Assembly: GCA_021740995.1 (NCBI GenBank)
Contig: JAIOYR010000023.1
Location: forward strand, 1 to 46,314
Reading direction: 5' to 3'
Origin: Taibaiella sp.
GTDB taxonomy: Bacteria; Bacteroidota; Bacteroidia; Chitinophagales; Chitinophagaceae
Length of the DNA: 46,314 nt
Shown: positions 30,237-37,582 of the stretch, one piece after another
Layout of the letters: every line of letters begins with the position of its first letter
Numbering within the stretch: position 1 is the first letter of the stretch
Made by a program: the position numbers and the translations under genes
The notes under the pieces: generated by a model
What the model was told of the DNA's origin: nothing
The model's input: only the letters and a program-made list of their open reading frames with translations
Database searches by the model: none

Positions 30237-33089
30237 ATGAAGAAGATCATTTTAGCGGGCGTCTTTACATTGTTTGTTGCCAATGTATACGGAAAGCACT
30301 ATTTCCCAACTAATGCTAACACAATACTATCGGCGGCATCGCAAACGCAGCCCACCCCTTCGTTTATCGAAAACAAAGGGCAGGTGACCGATCAAAACCA
30401 TGCTGCCCGTACTGATATCCAGTTTAAGGTGACAGCGGGGCCGGGGGTTACCATCTTTGTAGGCAACGGGGCCTTGCACTACCAGTTCTACAAACCCAAT
30501 GAAACAGCCGAAACAAGCCGTGCCCATGTGGGCGAAAATTTACCGGGGCCAGCAGGCGACCAGCCCGTAAAAACAACCAATACTATGTACCGGATGGATG
30601 TGGAACTGGTGGGCGCCAACAGCAATGCCCGTATATTAAGCGAAGGCGAGCAGGGATATTATGAAAATCACTTTACACAACCCGTAGGCGGGAAAGAAGT
30701 TACTGCGGCTGCATTCAGCAGGATAGTATATAAAGATATTTACCCCAATATCGACTGGGTTTTGTATACCAGCGAGGGGCAGTTGAAGCATGAATTTGTA
30801 GTAAAGGCAGACGGAAACGTGCGTGACATACAACTAAAATACAGTGGCGCCACGGAATTGAAGTTGGACAATGAGGGAAACCTGGTTGCCAAAACACCAA
30901 TGGGAATTATCACAGAGCAGGCTCCTTACACCTACCAGGAAAACGGTGCACGGGTGTCCAGCAGTTTTCATTTAAACGGAGATGTACTTAGCTACAACAT
31001 AGGCGCGTATGCAGGAAGCCTTGTAATAGATCCTGTATTGGTATGGGGTACCTATTATGGTGGCGCCGGAAGTGAGTCTGCATATAGTACAGCAACTGAT
31101 AATGCCGGGAATGTGTACATGTGCGGCTATACTTCCAGCATTTCGTCAATAGCTACGTCAGGCGCACATCAGGTTACCTATGGCGGAGCCACAGATGCCT
31201 ACCTGGCAAAATTCAGTAAGGCTGGTGTACGGTTGTGGGCCACTTATTACGGCGGCAGCTCAGATGATTATGGAAGAGCGGTAGCTACCGACGGGACGGG
31301 CAATGTGTATATGGCGGGCTCGACATCCAGCACTTCGGCCATCGCCACACCCGGGGCGCATCAAACCACTTACCTATGGGGTGATGATGCATTCCTTGTC
31401 AAATTCAACAGCGCAGGTAGTATCCAATGGGGCACCTATTATGGCGGCACCAACTCAGACTACATAATTGATGTAGCAGCAGATGCTTCCGGCAATGCAT
31501 ACATTACCGGCCAAACAATGAGTACCGGCGGAATTGCGACATCAGGGGCATACCAGTCTGCAGCAAGTGGCAATTACGATGGGTTCCTTGCCAAGTTTAA
31601 TACTGCGGGTGTTCTCCAATGGGGCACTTATTATGCGGGCAACAGTGCCGATTACGGACATGGTGTTGCTATTGACGGATCAGGAAATGTATTTATTAGC
31701 GGATACACAGCCAGCGGATCAACCATGACTACAACGGGGGCACACCAAACCGTACTGAATGGAATTTATGATGCCTACCTGGCAAAATTCAATAGCTCCG
31801 GCGTTATACAATGGGGCACCTACTTTGGTGGCGACGCCTATGATTATGGATATGGGGTGGCGGCTGACGCATCGGGGAATGCTTATTTAACGGGATATAC
31901 CAACAGCACATCGGCACTGGCAACGGCAGGGGCATACCAAACAGTGTATGGCGGCAGCATTGACGCATATGTGGCGAAATTTAGCGGCACAGGCACCCTG
32001 CAGTGGGCGACCTATTATGGCGGCAGCGACAATGATGAAGGCCACAGAATAAAAACGGGCGCTGCGGGAGACGTATACTTTACAGGCAATACACATAGTA
32101 CCTCAGCGATTTCCACTGCAGGAGCCCACCAGCCCGTAAGCGGCGGCGGCATGGATGTGTTTTTAGCAAGGTTCAATAGTGCAGGTGCCATACAGTGGGC
32201 AACCTACTATGGCGGCACCGACAATGAAGCGGCAAACTGGCTGGCAATGGGTGACTCTGACAATGTTTATATTACCGGTTATACACGCAGCACGTCTGGC
32301 ATAGCTACGCCCGGCGCGCACCAAACTACCCTGTCAGGTACACCGGATGCATTTTTGGCAAGGTTCAATTTTTGCAGCATACCCGTTGTAGCACCTATAA
32401 CCGGCGTCTCAACCGTATGCGTGGGTAGCAGCATTACGCTTTCTGTTGCCACCACAGGCGGCGCATGGTCTTCTGCCACGCCCTCGTTAGCTATAGTAGG
32501 CAGCAGTGGAATAGTGACCGGGATAGGAGCGGGCGTTGGCACCATCAGTTACACAGTGACGAACTTGTGTGGCAGCACAGCGTCGACAACGGCAGTGACC
32601 GTCAATCCGCTACCCGACGCAGGTACCATTACCGGGCCGGACACGGTTTGCATTGGCAGCAGCATAACCTTGTCAGATGCATCGCCCGGGGGCGTATGGA
32701 GTGCAATAAACGGAAACCTGACGATAGTCGGCGGGCTGGCAACAGGTGTAATGGCAGGGATTGACACTGTTAAATATTCAGTCTCCAATGTTTGTGGCAC
32801 AACCCATGCCGAAAAAGTAATTAATGTGGTAGACTGTAGCACCGGGGTGGAAAAAACATCCATAATGCCTGACAACACTACTTTATACCCAAACCCTGTC
32901 CAAAATGCAGTTACAATATCCTCTACAGCAAATATTTATTCTGTCGTTATCCGCAATTTACTTGGACAGGTTGTCATTTCAGGGACGCACAATGCCACGT
33001 CAGTTGTGATAGATGTATCTCAGTTGCCGAATGGCGTCTACATCGTAAAGATAAATAATGAGAAGATTTATAAATTGATCAGGCAATAA
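30237..33089 (+). CDS. SBBP seven-repeat propeller protein with T9SS tail
   Basis: A 950-residue exported protein. Signal peptide MKKIILAGVFTLFVANVYG. Residues about 40-265 are the N-terminal domain that often precedes SBBP repeats (PSFIENKGQVTDQ, then IYPNIDWVLY). Seven repeats of about 64 residues follow, each opening W(A/G)TYYGG and holding GNVY(I/M)(T/A)G and D(A/G)(F/Y)LAKF, fitting a seven-bladed propeller. Two Ig-like modules (GVSTVCVGSSITLSVATTGG, then PDTVCIGSSITLSDASPGG) and a type A T9SS domain (TTLYPNPVQNAVTISS, then NGVYIVKI) complete it. By eye its codons are richer in GC, with fewer ATA, than neighbours, suggesting transfer. It lies inside the tRNA-Leu island. Probable role is surface binding. 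Confidence 0.9.
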   Translation: MKKIILAGVFTLFVANVYGKHYFPTNANTILSAASQTQPTPSFIENKGQVTDQNHAARTDIQFKVTAGPGVTIFVGNGALHYQFYKPNETAETSRAHVGENLPGPAGDQPVKTTNTMYRMDVELVGANSNARILSEGEQGYYENHFTQPVGGKEVTAAAFSRIVYKDIYPNIDWVLYTSEGQLKHEFVVKADGNVRDIQLKYSGATELKLDNEGNLVAKTPMGIITEQAPYTYQENGARVSSSFHLNGDVLSYNIGAYAGSLVIDPVLVWGTYYGGAGSESAYSTATDNAGNVYMCGYTSSISSIATSGAHQVTYGGATDAYLAKFSKAGVRLWATYYGGSSDDYGRAVATDGTGNVYMAGSTSSTSAIATPGAHQTTYLWGDDAFLVKFNSAGSIQWGTYYGGTNSDYIIDVAADASGNAYITGQTMSTGGIATSGAYQSAASGNYDGFLAKFNTAGVLQWGTYYAGNSADYGHGVAIDGSGNVFISGYTASGSTMTTTGAHQTVLNGIYDAYLAKFNSSGVIQWGTYFGGDAYDYGYGVAADASGNAYLTGYTNSTSALATAGAYQTVYGGSIDAYVAKFSGTGTLQWATYYGGSDNDEGHRIKTGAAGDVYFTGNTHSTSAISTAGAHQPVSGGGMDVFLARFNSAGAIQWATYYGGTDNEAANWLAMGDSDNVYITGYTRSTSGIATPGAHQTTLSGTPDAFLARFNFCSIPVVAPITGVSTVCVGSSITLSVATTGGAWSSATPSLAIVGSSGIVTGIGAGVGTISYTVTNLCGSTASTTAVTVNPLPDAGTITGPDTVCIGSSITLSDASPGGVWSAINGNLTIVGGLATGVMAGIDTVKYSVSNVCGTTHAEKVINVVDCSTGVEKTSIMPDNTTLYPNPVQNAVTISSTANIYSVVIRNLLGQVVISGTHNATSVVIDVSQLPNGVYIVKINNEKIYKLIRQ

Positions 33090-33104
33090 TTTCGTACCGA
33101 TGAA

Positions 33105-33330
33105 ATTGAACTAGACCACCATCGGCAAAAAGCTGAAGGTGGTTTAGACCAGGGTAATTGGAAAACCCCCGTTGTTCCTGATTCATCCAACGGGCGCGCC
33201 TGTAACAGATGTATAATAACGGTATATTTGTACATGATCATCATCATGAAGCCGCCGCGAACACTGATATTAAAAATTCGGTCCGGATTCTGGTTTGGGT
33301 TGTTGAGTCTTATGTAAATAAGACGATTGA
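33105..33330 (+). ncRNA. Candidate IS110 bridge RNA region
   Basis: Three hairpins lie in the non-coding left end. Hairpin 1: CTAGACCACC (33111-33120) with GGTGGTTTAG (33138-33147), enclosing TCGGC/GCTGA. Hairpin 2: CCCGTTG (33168-33174) with CAACGGG (33188-33194) around a 13-base loop. Hairpin 3: GTCTTAT (33307-33313) with ATAAGAC (33318-33324) around GTAA, a GNRA-type tetraloop. IS110 elements are known to express a bridge RNA from this end whose internal loops pair with target and donor DNA. The assignment of any loop here is inference. Confidence 0.5.
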
Positions 33331-33425
33331 AACAATAATTGGTGAAGCCGCCAAGGCTATCCCGTATAAAATGCTTTATGTTCAAAATGCAACCTGATGG
33401 TGATTGTATTTTAAAACTGAGCGTT

Positions 33426-34793
33426 ATGAGTAAGAAAAAGACAAAGAGCTTTGAACAAATGGAAATTGTTCATCCTCATGCAGCCGGAATTGACGTGGGT
33501 AGCCGCAGCCACTTTGTAGCTATTGGTCAGTCTCCTGACCAGGTACAGGAATTCAGTTGTTACACTTCAAGCTTGCATGAGCTATGTAGATGGCTACGAT
33601 CGGAAGGGGTCACAGATGTTGCTTTGGAAAGCACGGGCAACTATTGGCAGGCATTGTTTGTAATGCTGCAGGACTATGAACTGAACCCTATTTTAGTGAA
33701 CGGTAAGTTTACTAAAAATGTAAGAGGCCGCAAGAGCGATGTTCAGGATTGTCAATGGATACAGAAAATGCATGCACTGGGTCTATTGGAAGGAAGCTTC
33801 CTTCCCGATCTGTTTACCGAAAAGCTACGTCAGTTTAGTCGTCATCGACAATCACTACTCGCAAATGCATCCGACTATATAAAGAAAATACAACAGTCTC
33901 TGCGCCGCACAAATATTCGGCTTGATGTGGCTATACGCGATGTCACAGGGAAATCGGGACAAGATATTATCAATGCCATACTGAGCGGTGAACGGGATCC
34001 CAAGGCCTTGGCTGCACTAGCAAATTACAGGGTTAAGAAAACGAAGGAAGAAATAGCCGAGGCTCTTACTGGAGATTGGAGGGACGAATATATTTTTGAA
34101 TTGAAGCAATGCTATGATATCTATTGGTTCTTGCATACACAGATTAATGAGTGCGATAAAAAGATAGAGCAACTACTAAATGAAAAGATAGACGAAAAAG
34201 AGCGGGAATTTGGAGAGCAGCGACCAGAGTACAATGGAAATTTGAAAAAACAGAATAAAAATACTCCAAACATCAATATTCAGAAGTTATCGTTCCAGTT
34301 GACGGGGGGCATAGATCTGAGTGCAATTGACGGTGTCGGACCCAATACAATACTAACTCTCCTTTCAGAAACAGGAATTGACCTGAGCGCTTTTCCCAGC
34401 GCAAAACATTTCTCAAGTTGGTTACACCTATCACCCAACAATAAAATATCGGGAGGAAAGATGCTATCATCAAAGACAGTAAATGGGAAGAACAGATTGG
34501 CGCAGGCTTTGCGCCAAGCAGCAAATGCCATCGGGGTAAATTTGAAGGAAGGTGCTCTACACAATTTTTTCAAAAGGATCGCTTTTAAAAAAGGTCATTT
34601 ACACGCCATCACAGCTACAGCCCGCAAACTTGCTGTCATAATCTGGAATATGTTGACTCACCAAACAGAATATCAACCAATGCTGCAGGAGGACTATCTG
34701 AAAAAAGTGAGAGAAAGCCAGTTAAAGAGAGTGCAATTGAAAATAAAACAATTGCATATTCAAGCCGATGAATTGAGTTTTGCTATTGGATAA
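33426..34793 (+). CDS. IS110 family transposase (DEDD recombinase)
   Basis: A 455-residue RNA-guided recombinase. The N-terminal RuvC-like DEDD domain shows HPHAAGIDVGSRSHFVAIG (Asp23), VALESTGNYW (Glu) and RGRKSDVQDCQW (two Asp). The C-terminal Transposase_20 domain has IDGVGPNTILTLLSETGIDL, then LSPNNKISGGK with the conserved SG serine, and RLAQALRQAANAI. The ATG at 33426 (MSKKKTKSFEQ) lies directly after the non-coding end; earlier in-frame ATG and TTG codons would extend into the presumed bridge RNA. The frame is intact and all four acidic residues are present, so it may be active. Confidence 0.92.
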   Translation: MSKKKTKSFEQMEIVHPHAAGIDVGSRSHFVAIGQSPDQVQEFSCYTSSLHELCRWLRSEGVTDVALESTGNYWQALFVMLQDYELNPILVNGKFTKNVRGRKSDVQDCQWIQKMHALGLLEGSFLPDLFTEKLRQFSRHRQSLLANASDYIKKIQQSLRRTNIRLDVAIRDVTGKSGQDIINAILSGERDPKALAALANYRVKKTKEEIAEALTGDWRDEYIFELKQCYDIYWFLHTQINECDKKIEQLLNEKIDEKEREFGEQRPEYNGNLKKQNKNTPNINIQKLSFQLTGGIDLSAIDGVGPNTILTLLSETGIDLSAFPSAKHFSSWLHLSPNNKISGGKMLSSKTVNGKNRLAQALRQAANAIGVNLKEGALHNFFKRIAFKKGHLHAITATARKLAVIIWNMLTHQTEYQPMLQEDYLKKVRESQLKRVQLKIKQLHIQADELSFAIG

Positions 34794-35041
34794 AGCCCTG
34801 GGGGAACGCCGTTATATAAAGTTCCCGTAGGTGTCATCCGGAACTGGCAATAATGCTCCGTCTCCCGACGGCCATCATCCTGATAGTGCCAAATAGCTTT
34901 CCGTCCCGGCGCATGGTGTATCAAAGTAGTTGGGATCGGTTTTATTAGGGTGGGCATGTGCTTAACCTAGTTCTTTTTACGTTTAAAACGCCTCAATCGC
35001 CTTCAAGTCCTCGATAAAATAGTTCGAACATTGACAACTGC
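34794..35041. other. IS110 right end and remaining spacer
   Basis: No gene. GGGAAC/GTTCCC (near 34801 and 34821) and CCGTC-TCCC-GACGG (34858-34871) are small hairpins likely in the right end. The remainder runs to the right tRNA-end repeat. It contains AGTTCGAA near 35018, reminiscent of a T loop, but no tRNA can be folded. Confidence 0.5.
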
Positions 35042-35088
35042 GCCGCACATTTGATTAAAATCCACTTTTCGAAAGAAGGTGGATTTTT
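35042..35088. repeat. Right copy of the tRNA-end direct repeat with diverged terminator
   Basis: Thirteen exact bases (35042-35054), then a hairpin ATCCAC-TTTTC / GAAGGTGGAT (35060-35084) and TTTT. Relative to the left copy a C-G pair has become T-A, so the hairpin is preserved. Confidence 0.8.
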
Positions 35089-35092
35089 ACAT

Positions 35093-35127
35093 TTTGATGT
35101 TTCCTTTGGCGGTTTTATGTATGTTTG
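35093..35127 (+). promoter_or_regulatory. Candidate promoter of the SRAP gene
   Basis: TTTG (35093-35096), 23 bases, then TATGTTTG (35120-35127), a full TAnnTTTG match. This leaves a leader of about 50 bases before the ATG at 35184. Confidence 0.45.
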
Positions 35128-35183
35128 GGCTCCTAATTGGGTGCTGTTGGATAGTATCCTCAAATTATTGTAAGTATAACAAC

Positions 35184-35903
35184 ATGTGCAATAAAGTAGC
35201 TACACCTGCTAAGGATGAATTGGCCGGATACTTCGAAAAACAAGATGTAAATCAGGCCCATGTTTTTAAGATTGAGGACTACGACCATTTCTTTCATGCC
35301 GATGGTTTTACTAGACCATTTCTGCCATTTACTGCCGCTGAATCTCCAAGGAGTATAGCACCGGCAAGATGGAAGTTGCTGCCACATATAGTAAAGAATG
35401 AGCAGGAAGCGGTACAGTATGCCAATACCCTGAATGCTCGGTGCGAGGAAATTTTTACCAAATTCAGTTACAAATCTTACATAGGTAGCAACAGAGGTTT
35501 ATTGTGGGTAAAAGGATTCTTTGAACCCAATCACCCGCGACCAAAGGTTACGGTACCGTACTTCATAAAGGCGCACAATGGGGAGCCATTCACACTTGGT
35601 TGCGTGTACTCTAACTGGCTGAATCATGATACCGGAGAGGTGATAAGGACATTCAGCATAATAACTACGCCACCCAATAAGCTGCTGGAACAAATACATA
35701 CTGACGGTCAAAGAATGCCACTGATAATAACTACTGAAAACAGGGACAAATGGCTGGGTGCTCTTACTGAAAAAGAGATTGCGGAAATGATGAAGCCTTT
35801 GGCCGATGGATACCTGCAGGGAAACCCGGTAAGCGGGCTGGTATACAAGCGAGGTGTAAACACCAATGTGCCTGAAACGCAGGTGCCGGTGATACAAGAA
35901 TAG
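35184..35903 (+). CDS. SOS response-associated peptidase family (SRAP, YedK/HMCES-like)
   Basis: A 239-residue SRAP protein. The family senses abasic sites in single-stranded DNA and forms a thiazolidine DNA-protein crosslink through Cys2 after Met removal. The catalytic set is present: Cys2 (MCNKVAT), Asn84 in NARCEEIF, Glu114 in WVKGFFEPNH and His172 in IHTDGQRMPLII, matching YedK Cys2, Asn75, Glu105 and His160. The frame is open upstream to an ATG at 35079 whose translation would add a hydrophobic 35-residue lead, but Cys must be residue 2, so ATG 35184 is firm. It sits just outside the right tRNA-end repeat with its own promoter candidate. Confidence 0.9.
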   Translation: MCNKVATPAKDELAGYFEKQDVNQAHVFKIEDYDHFFHADGFTRPFLPFTAAESPRSIAPARWKLLPHIVKNEQEAVQYANTLNARCEEIFTKFSYKSYIGSNRGLLWVKGFFEPNHPRPKVTVPYFIKAHNGEPFTLGCVYSNWLNHDTGEVIRTFSIITTPPNKLLEQIHTDGQRMPLIITTENRDKWLGALTEKEIAEMMKPLADGYLQGNPVSGLVYKRGVNTNVPETQVPVIQE

Positions 35904-35993
35904 TTACCGGGTTTTTATTATTAGAATATCTTCAAATTTATTATTACTTTGGTAAAAGTTATAATAATGCTTTCCCGAAAAAAATCTGTAGAT

Positions 35994-36530
35994 ATGAAAT
36001 GGTATCTGATAGTGCTTAAAAAGTATGCTGTTTTTACGGGTCGTGCCCGCCGCACAGAGTTCTGGATGTATACTTTATTTTCTATTATTTTCAGTATAGT
36101 GGCGAGTATCCTTGACTGGCTTATGGGGCTCAATGGAGATAGTCCCTTTATGAGTGGTGGGTGGATATCCAGGCTTTATAGTATTGCTGTCTTTATCCCT
36201 GGTCTTGCCGTTACGGTGAGGCGGTTTCATGATATAGGGAAAAGTGGCTGGGTATATGCTCGTTTTTTAATTTCCATGATGCTCATAGGTTTTTTCATTC
36301 TGGGCTACATGGCATATACGATAATGAAGGGCGGTGGTATTGAAGCATTGAAAGACGGTGATATAGACCCCTCGGTGTTTACCGGTTCTTTTTTGATGGT
36401 TTGTTTGGTTCTGGGGTTGCTGGTTCTGGGTTTGAGTATATGGCTCATAGTACTGCTCTGCAAGGATAGCCAGCCACAAGAAAATAAATGGGGTCCAAAC
36501 CCTAAAGCTGAAGAACTGCCATTAGCCTAA
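35994..36530 (+). CDS. DUF805 family membrane protein
   Basis: A 178-residue membrane protein. It begins MKWYLIVLKKYAVFTGRARRTEFWMYTLF, the standard DUF805 opening in which RARRxEFW precedes the first membrane segment. The family's second motif, VTVRRFHDIGKSGW, lies about residue 75. Four hydrophobic segments are seen. The C-terminus has NKWGPNPK, also typical. Function is unknown for the family. ATG 35994 is chosen to match family starts; in-frame ATG 35967 and TTG 35949 are alternatives. It stands between the SRAP and cyclophilin genes on the same strand. Confidence 0.88.
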   Translation: MKWYLIVLKKYAVFTGRARRTEFWMYTLFSIIFSIVASILDWLMGLNGDSPFMSGGWISRLYSIAVFIPGLAVTVRRFHDIGKSGWVYARFLISMMLIGFFILGYMAYTIMKGGGIEALKDGDIDPSVFTGSFLMVCLVLGLLVLGLSIWLIVLLCKDSQPQENKWGPNPKAEELPLA

Positions 36531-36672
36531 ATCAGAGTTGGTATGCTGCATTTTTATGTATGTTATATTGTCACATTTTCTTGTTTGCTTTTGCCGGATG
36601 ATGCTTCCTTAACAGTAGTAAGGTATCTCTGATTCGTTATTTTATTTTATTGTTCATCTTTAAATTTACTTT

Positions 36673-37455
36673 ATGAAAAACCTGAAAAAATTATGTCTGA
36701 TTGTTTTATTTACAACCGTCTATTACAATGCAGACGCACAAACTGAGACAACCTGGTATACCAGTATGGGTAGTTTTAAGGTGGTGCTCACAGATACATT
36801 GACGCCAAGGACTGTAGATAGTTTTATAGCTCGGGTAGCCGAAAAATTTTATGACGGGCAGATTTTCCACCGGGTTATAAATAATTTCATGATACAGGGT
36901 GGCGACCCGCTGGGTACTGGTTTTGGTGGTCCCGGTTATTCATTTCCAGATGAGTTTAAGCCCACACTGAAAAACATTCCCGGTGCGTTGTCTATGGCCA
37001 ATTCTGGGCCTAACACCAATGGCAGTCAGTTTTTTATTAATCTGATTACAAATTCTCATCTCGATAATAAGCACACTGTATTCGGAAAAGTTACGCTCAA
37101 TTTTGTAATAGTGCAGAATATAGGGGCAGTGCCCACTAGTGCGACCGATAAACCAATAACCGATGTGAGGCTGGACAGTATCCGAATTACAAATCTACCA
37201 CCAGCATCGATAGTATATACCGGTACCCGGCTGGCAGCTACTATTTATCCAAATCCTGCAAGGGGGATAGTAAATATAGATTTGCCTGACCGGTCAACTA
37301 ATGTGACAATAGTAAACACGCTGGGGCAATCAATATATGCCACAGAGGCAAAGGGAGCATTGAAGGTTGATCTGCGGAATATACCTGCTGGACTATATCT
37401 AGTGCGTTTGTCTACTGTAAATGGTTTTGCTGAAAGCAAGCTGGTGGTGCAGTAG
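36673..37455 (+). CDS. Exported cyclophilin-type peptidyl-prolyl isomerase with T9SS tail
   Basis: A 260-residue protein. Signal peptide MKNLKKLCLIVLFTTVYYNADA. Residues about 25-175 are a bacterial cyclophilin: GSFKVVLTDTLTPRTVDSFI, then FYDGQIFHRVINNFMIQGGDP with the catalytic Arg, then ANSGPNTNGSQFFI. The remaining 80 residues are a type A T9SS sorting domain (ATIYPNPARGIVNIDL, then NTLGQSIY, then GLYLVRLS). Joining a foldase to a T9SS tail places prolyl isomerase activity at the cell surface or outside. It ends facing dnaK, with a shared terminator. Confidence 0.92.
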   Translation: MKNLKKLCLIVLFTTVYYNADAQTETTWYTSMGSFKVVLTDTLTPRTVDSFIARVAEKFYDGQIFHRVINNFMIQGGDPLGTGFGGPGYSFPDEFKPTLKNIPGALSMANSGPNTNGSQFFINLITNSHLDNKHTVFGKVTLNFVIVQNIGAVPTSATDKPITDVRLDSIRITNLPPASIVYTGTRLAATIYPNPARGIVNIDLPDRSTNVTIVNTLGQSIYATEAKGALKVDLRNIPAGLYLVRLSTVNGFAESKLVVQ

Positions 37456-37522
37456 TAGGTACACACTTGTCTGTGTCCATCAGGGATTCGATACCTTGTA
37501 ATCAATCGGGCTTATACTCAAA

Positions 37523-37554
37523 AAGAAACGGCTGGTTTTCACCAGCCGTTTCTT
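37523..37554. terminator. Bidirectional terminator between the cyclophilin gene and dnaK
   Basis: Perfect 14-bp arms (37523-37536 and 37541-37554) around TTTC. They begin AAGAAACGG and end CCGTTTCTT, so the pyrimidine-rich tail helps on either strand. The two genes converge here. Confidence 0.88.
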
Positions 37555-37582
37555 CTATTTTATTCACTGTTTCCTTTTCGTC

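Larger units (their letters stand above)
33105..34900 (+). mobile_element. IS110-family insertion element (ends approximate)
   Basis: One DEDD transposase gene is preceded by a roughly 320-base non-coding left end with three hairpins and followed by a shorter right end with small hairpins. IS110 elements lack terminal inverted repeats, so exact ends cannot be read here. I place them by the outermost secondary structure. Confidence 0.6.
29819..35088. mobile_element. Putative genomic island at tRNA-Leu
   Basis: The 13 bases at 29819-29831 (the last six of the tRNA plus seven downstream) recur exactly at 35042-35054. The terminators that follow match at 30 of 34 positions after a 3-base gap. 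The roughly 5.2 kb between holds only a leader, an SBBP protein gene that looks richer in GC than its neighbours, and an IS110 element. This is the structure left by insertion at a tRNA 3' end. No tyrosine or serine integrase is present, so the element is either decayed, mobilised in trans, or the product of an older duplication. Confidence 0.6.

Noticed and set aside
33426-34793. IS110 transposase as the integrase of the tRNA-Leu island
   Set aside because: IS110 enzymes use an RNA-guided mechanism and do not target tRNA 3' ends in the manner of tyrosine integrases. The element is more likely a passenger.
34990-35054. A second tRNA gene at the right end of the island
   Set aside because: Only the last six bases of the tRNA and an AGTTCGAA string are present; acceptor, D and anticodon arms cannot be formed.
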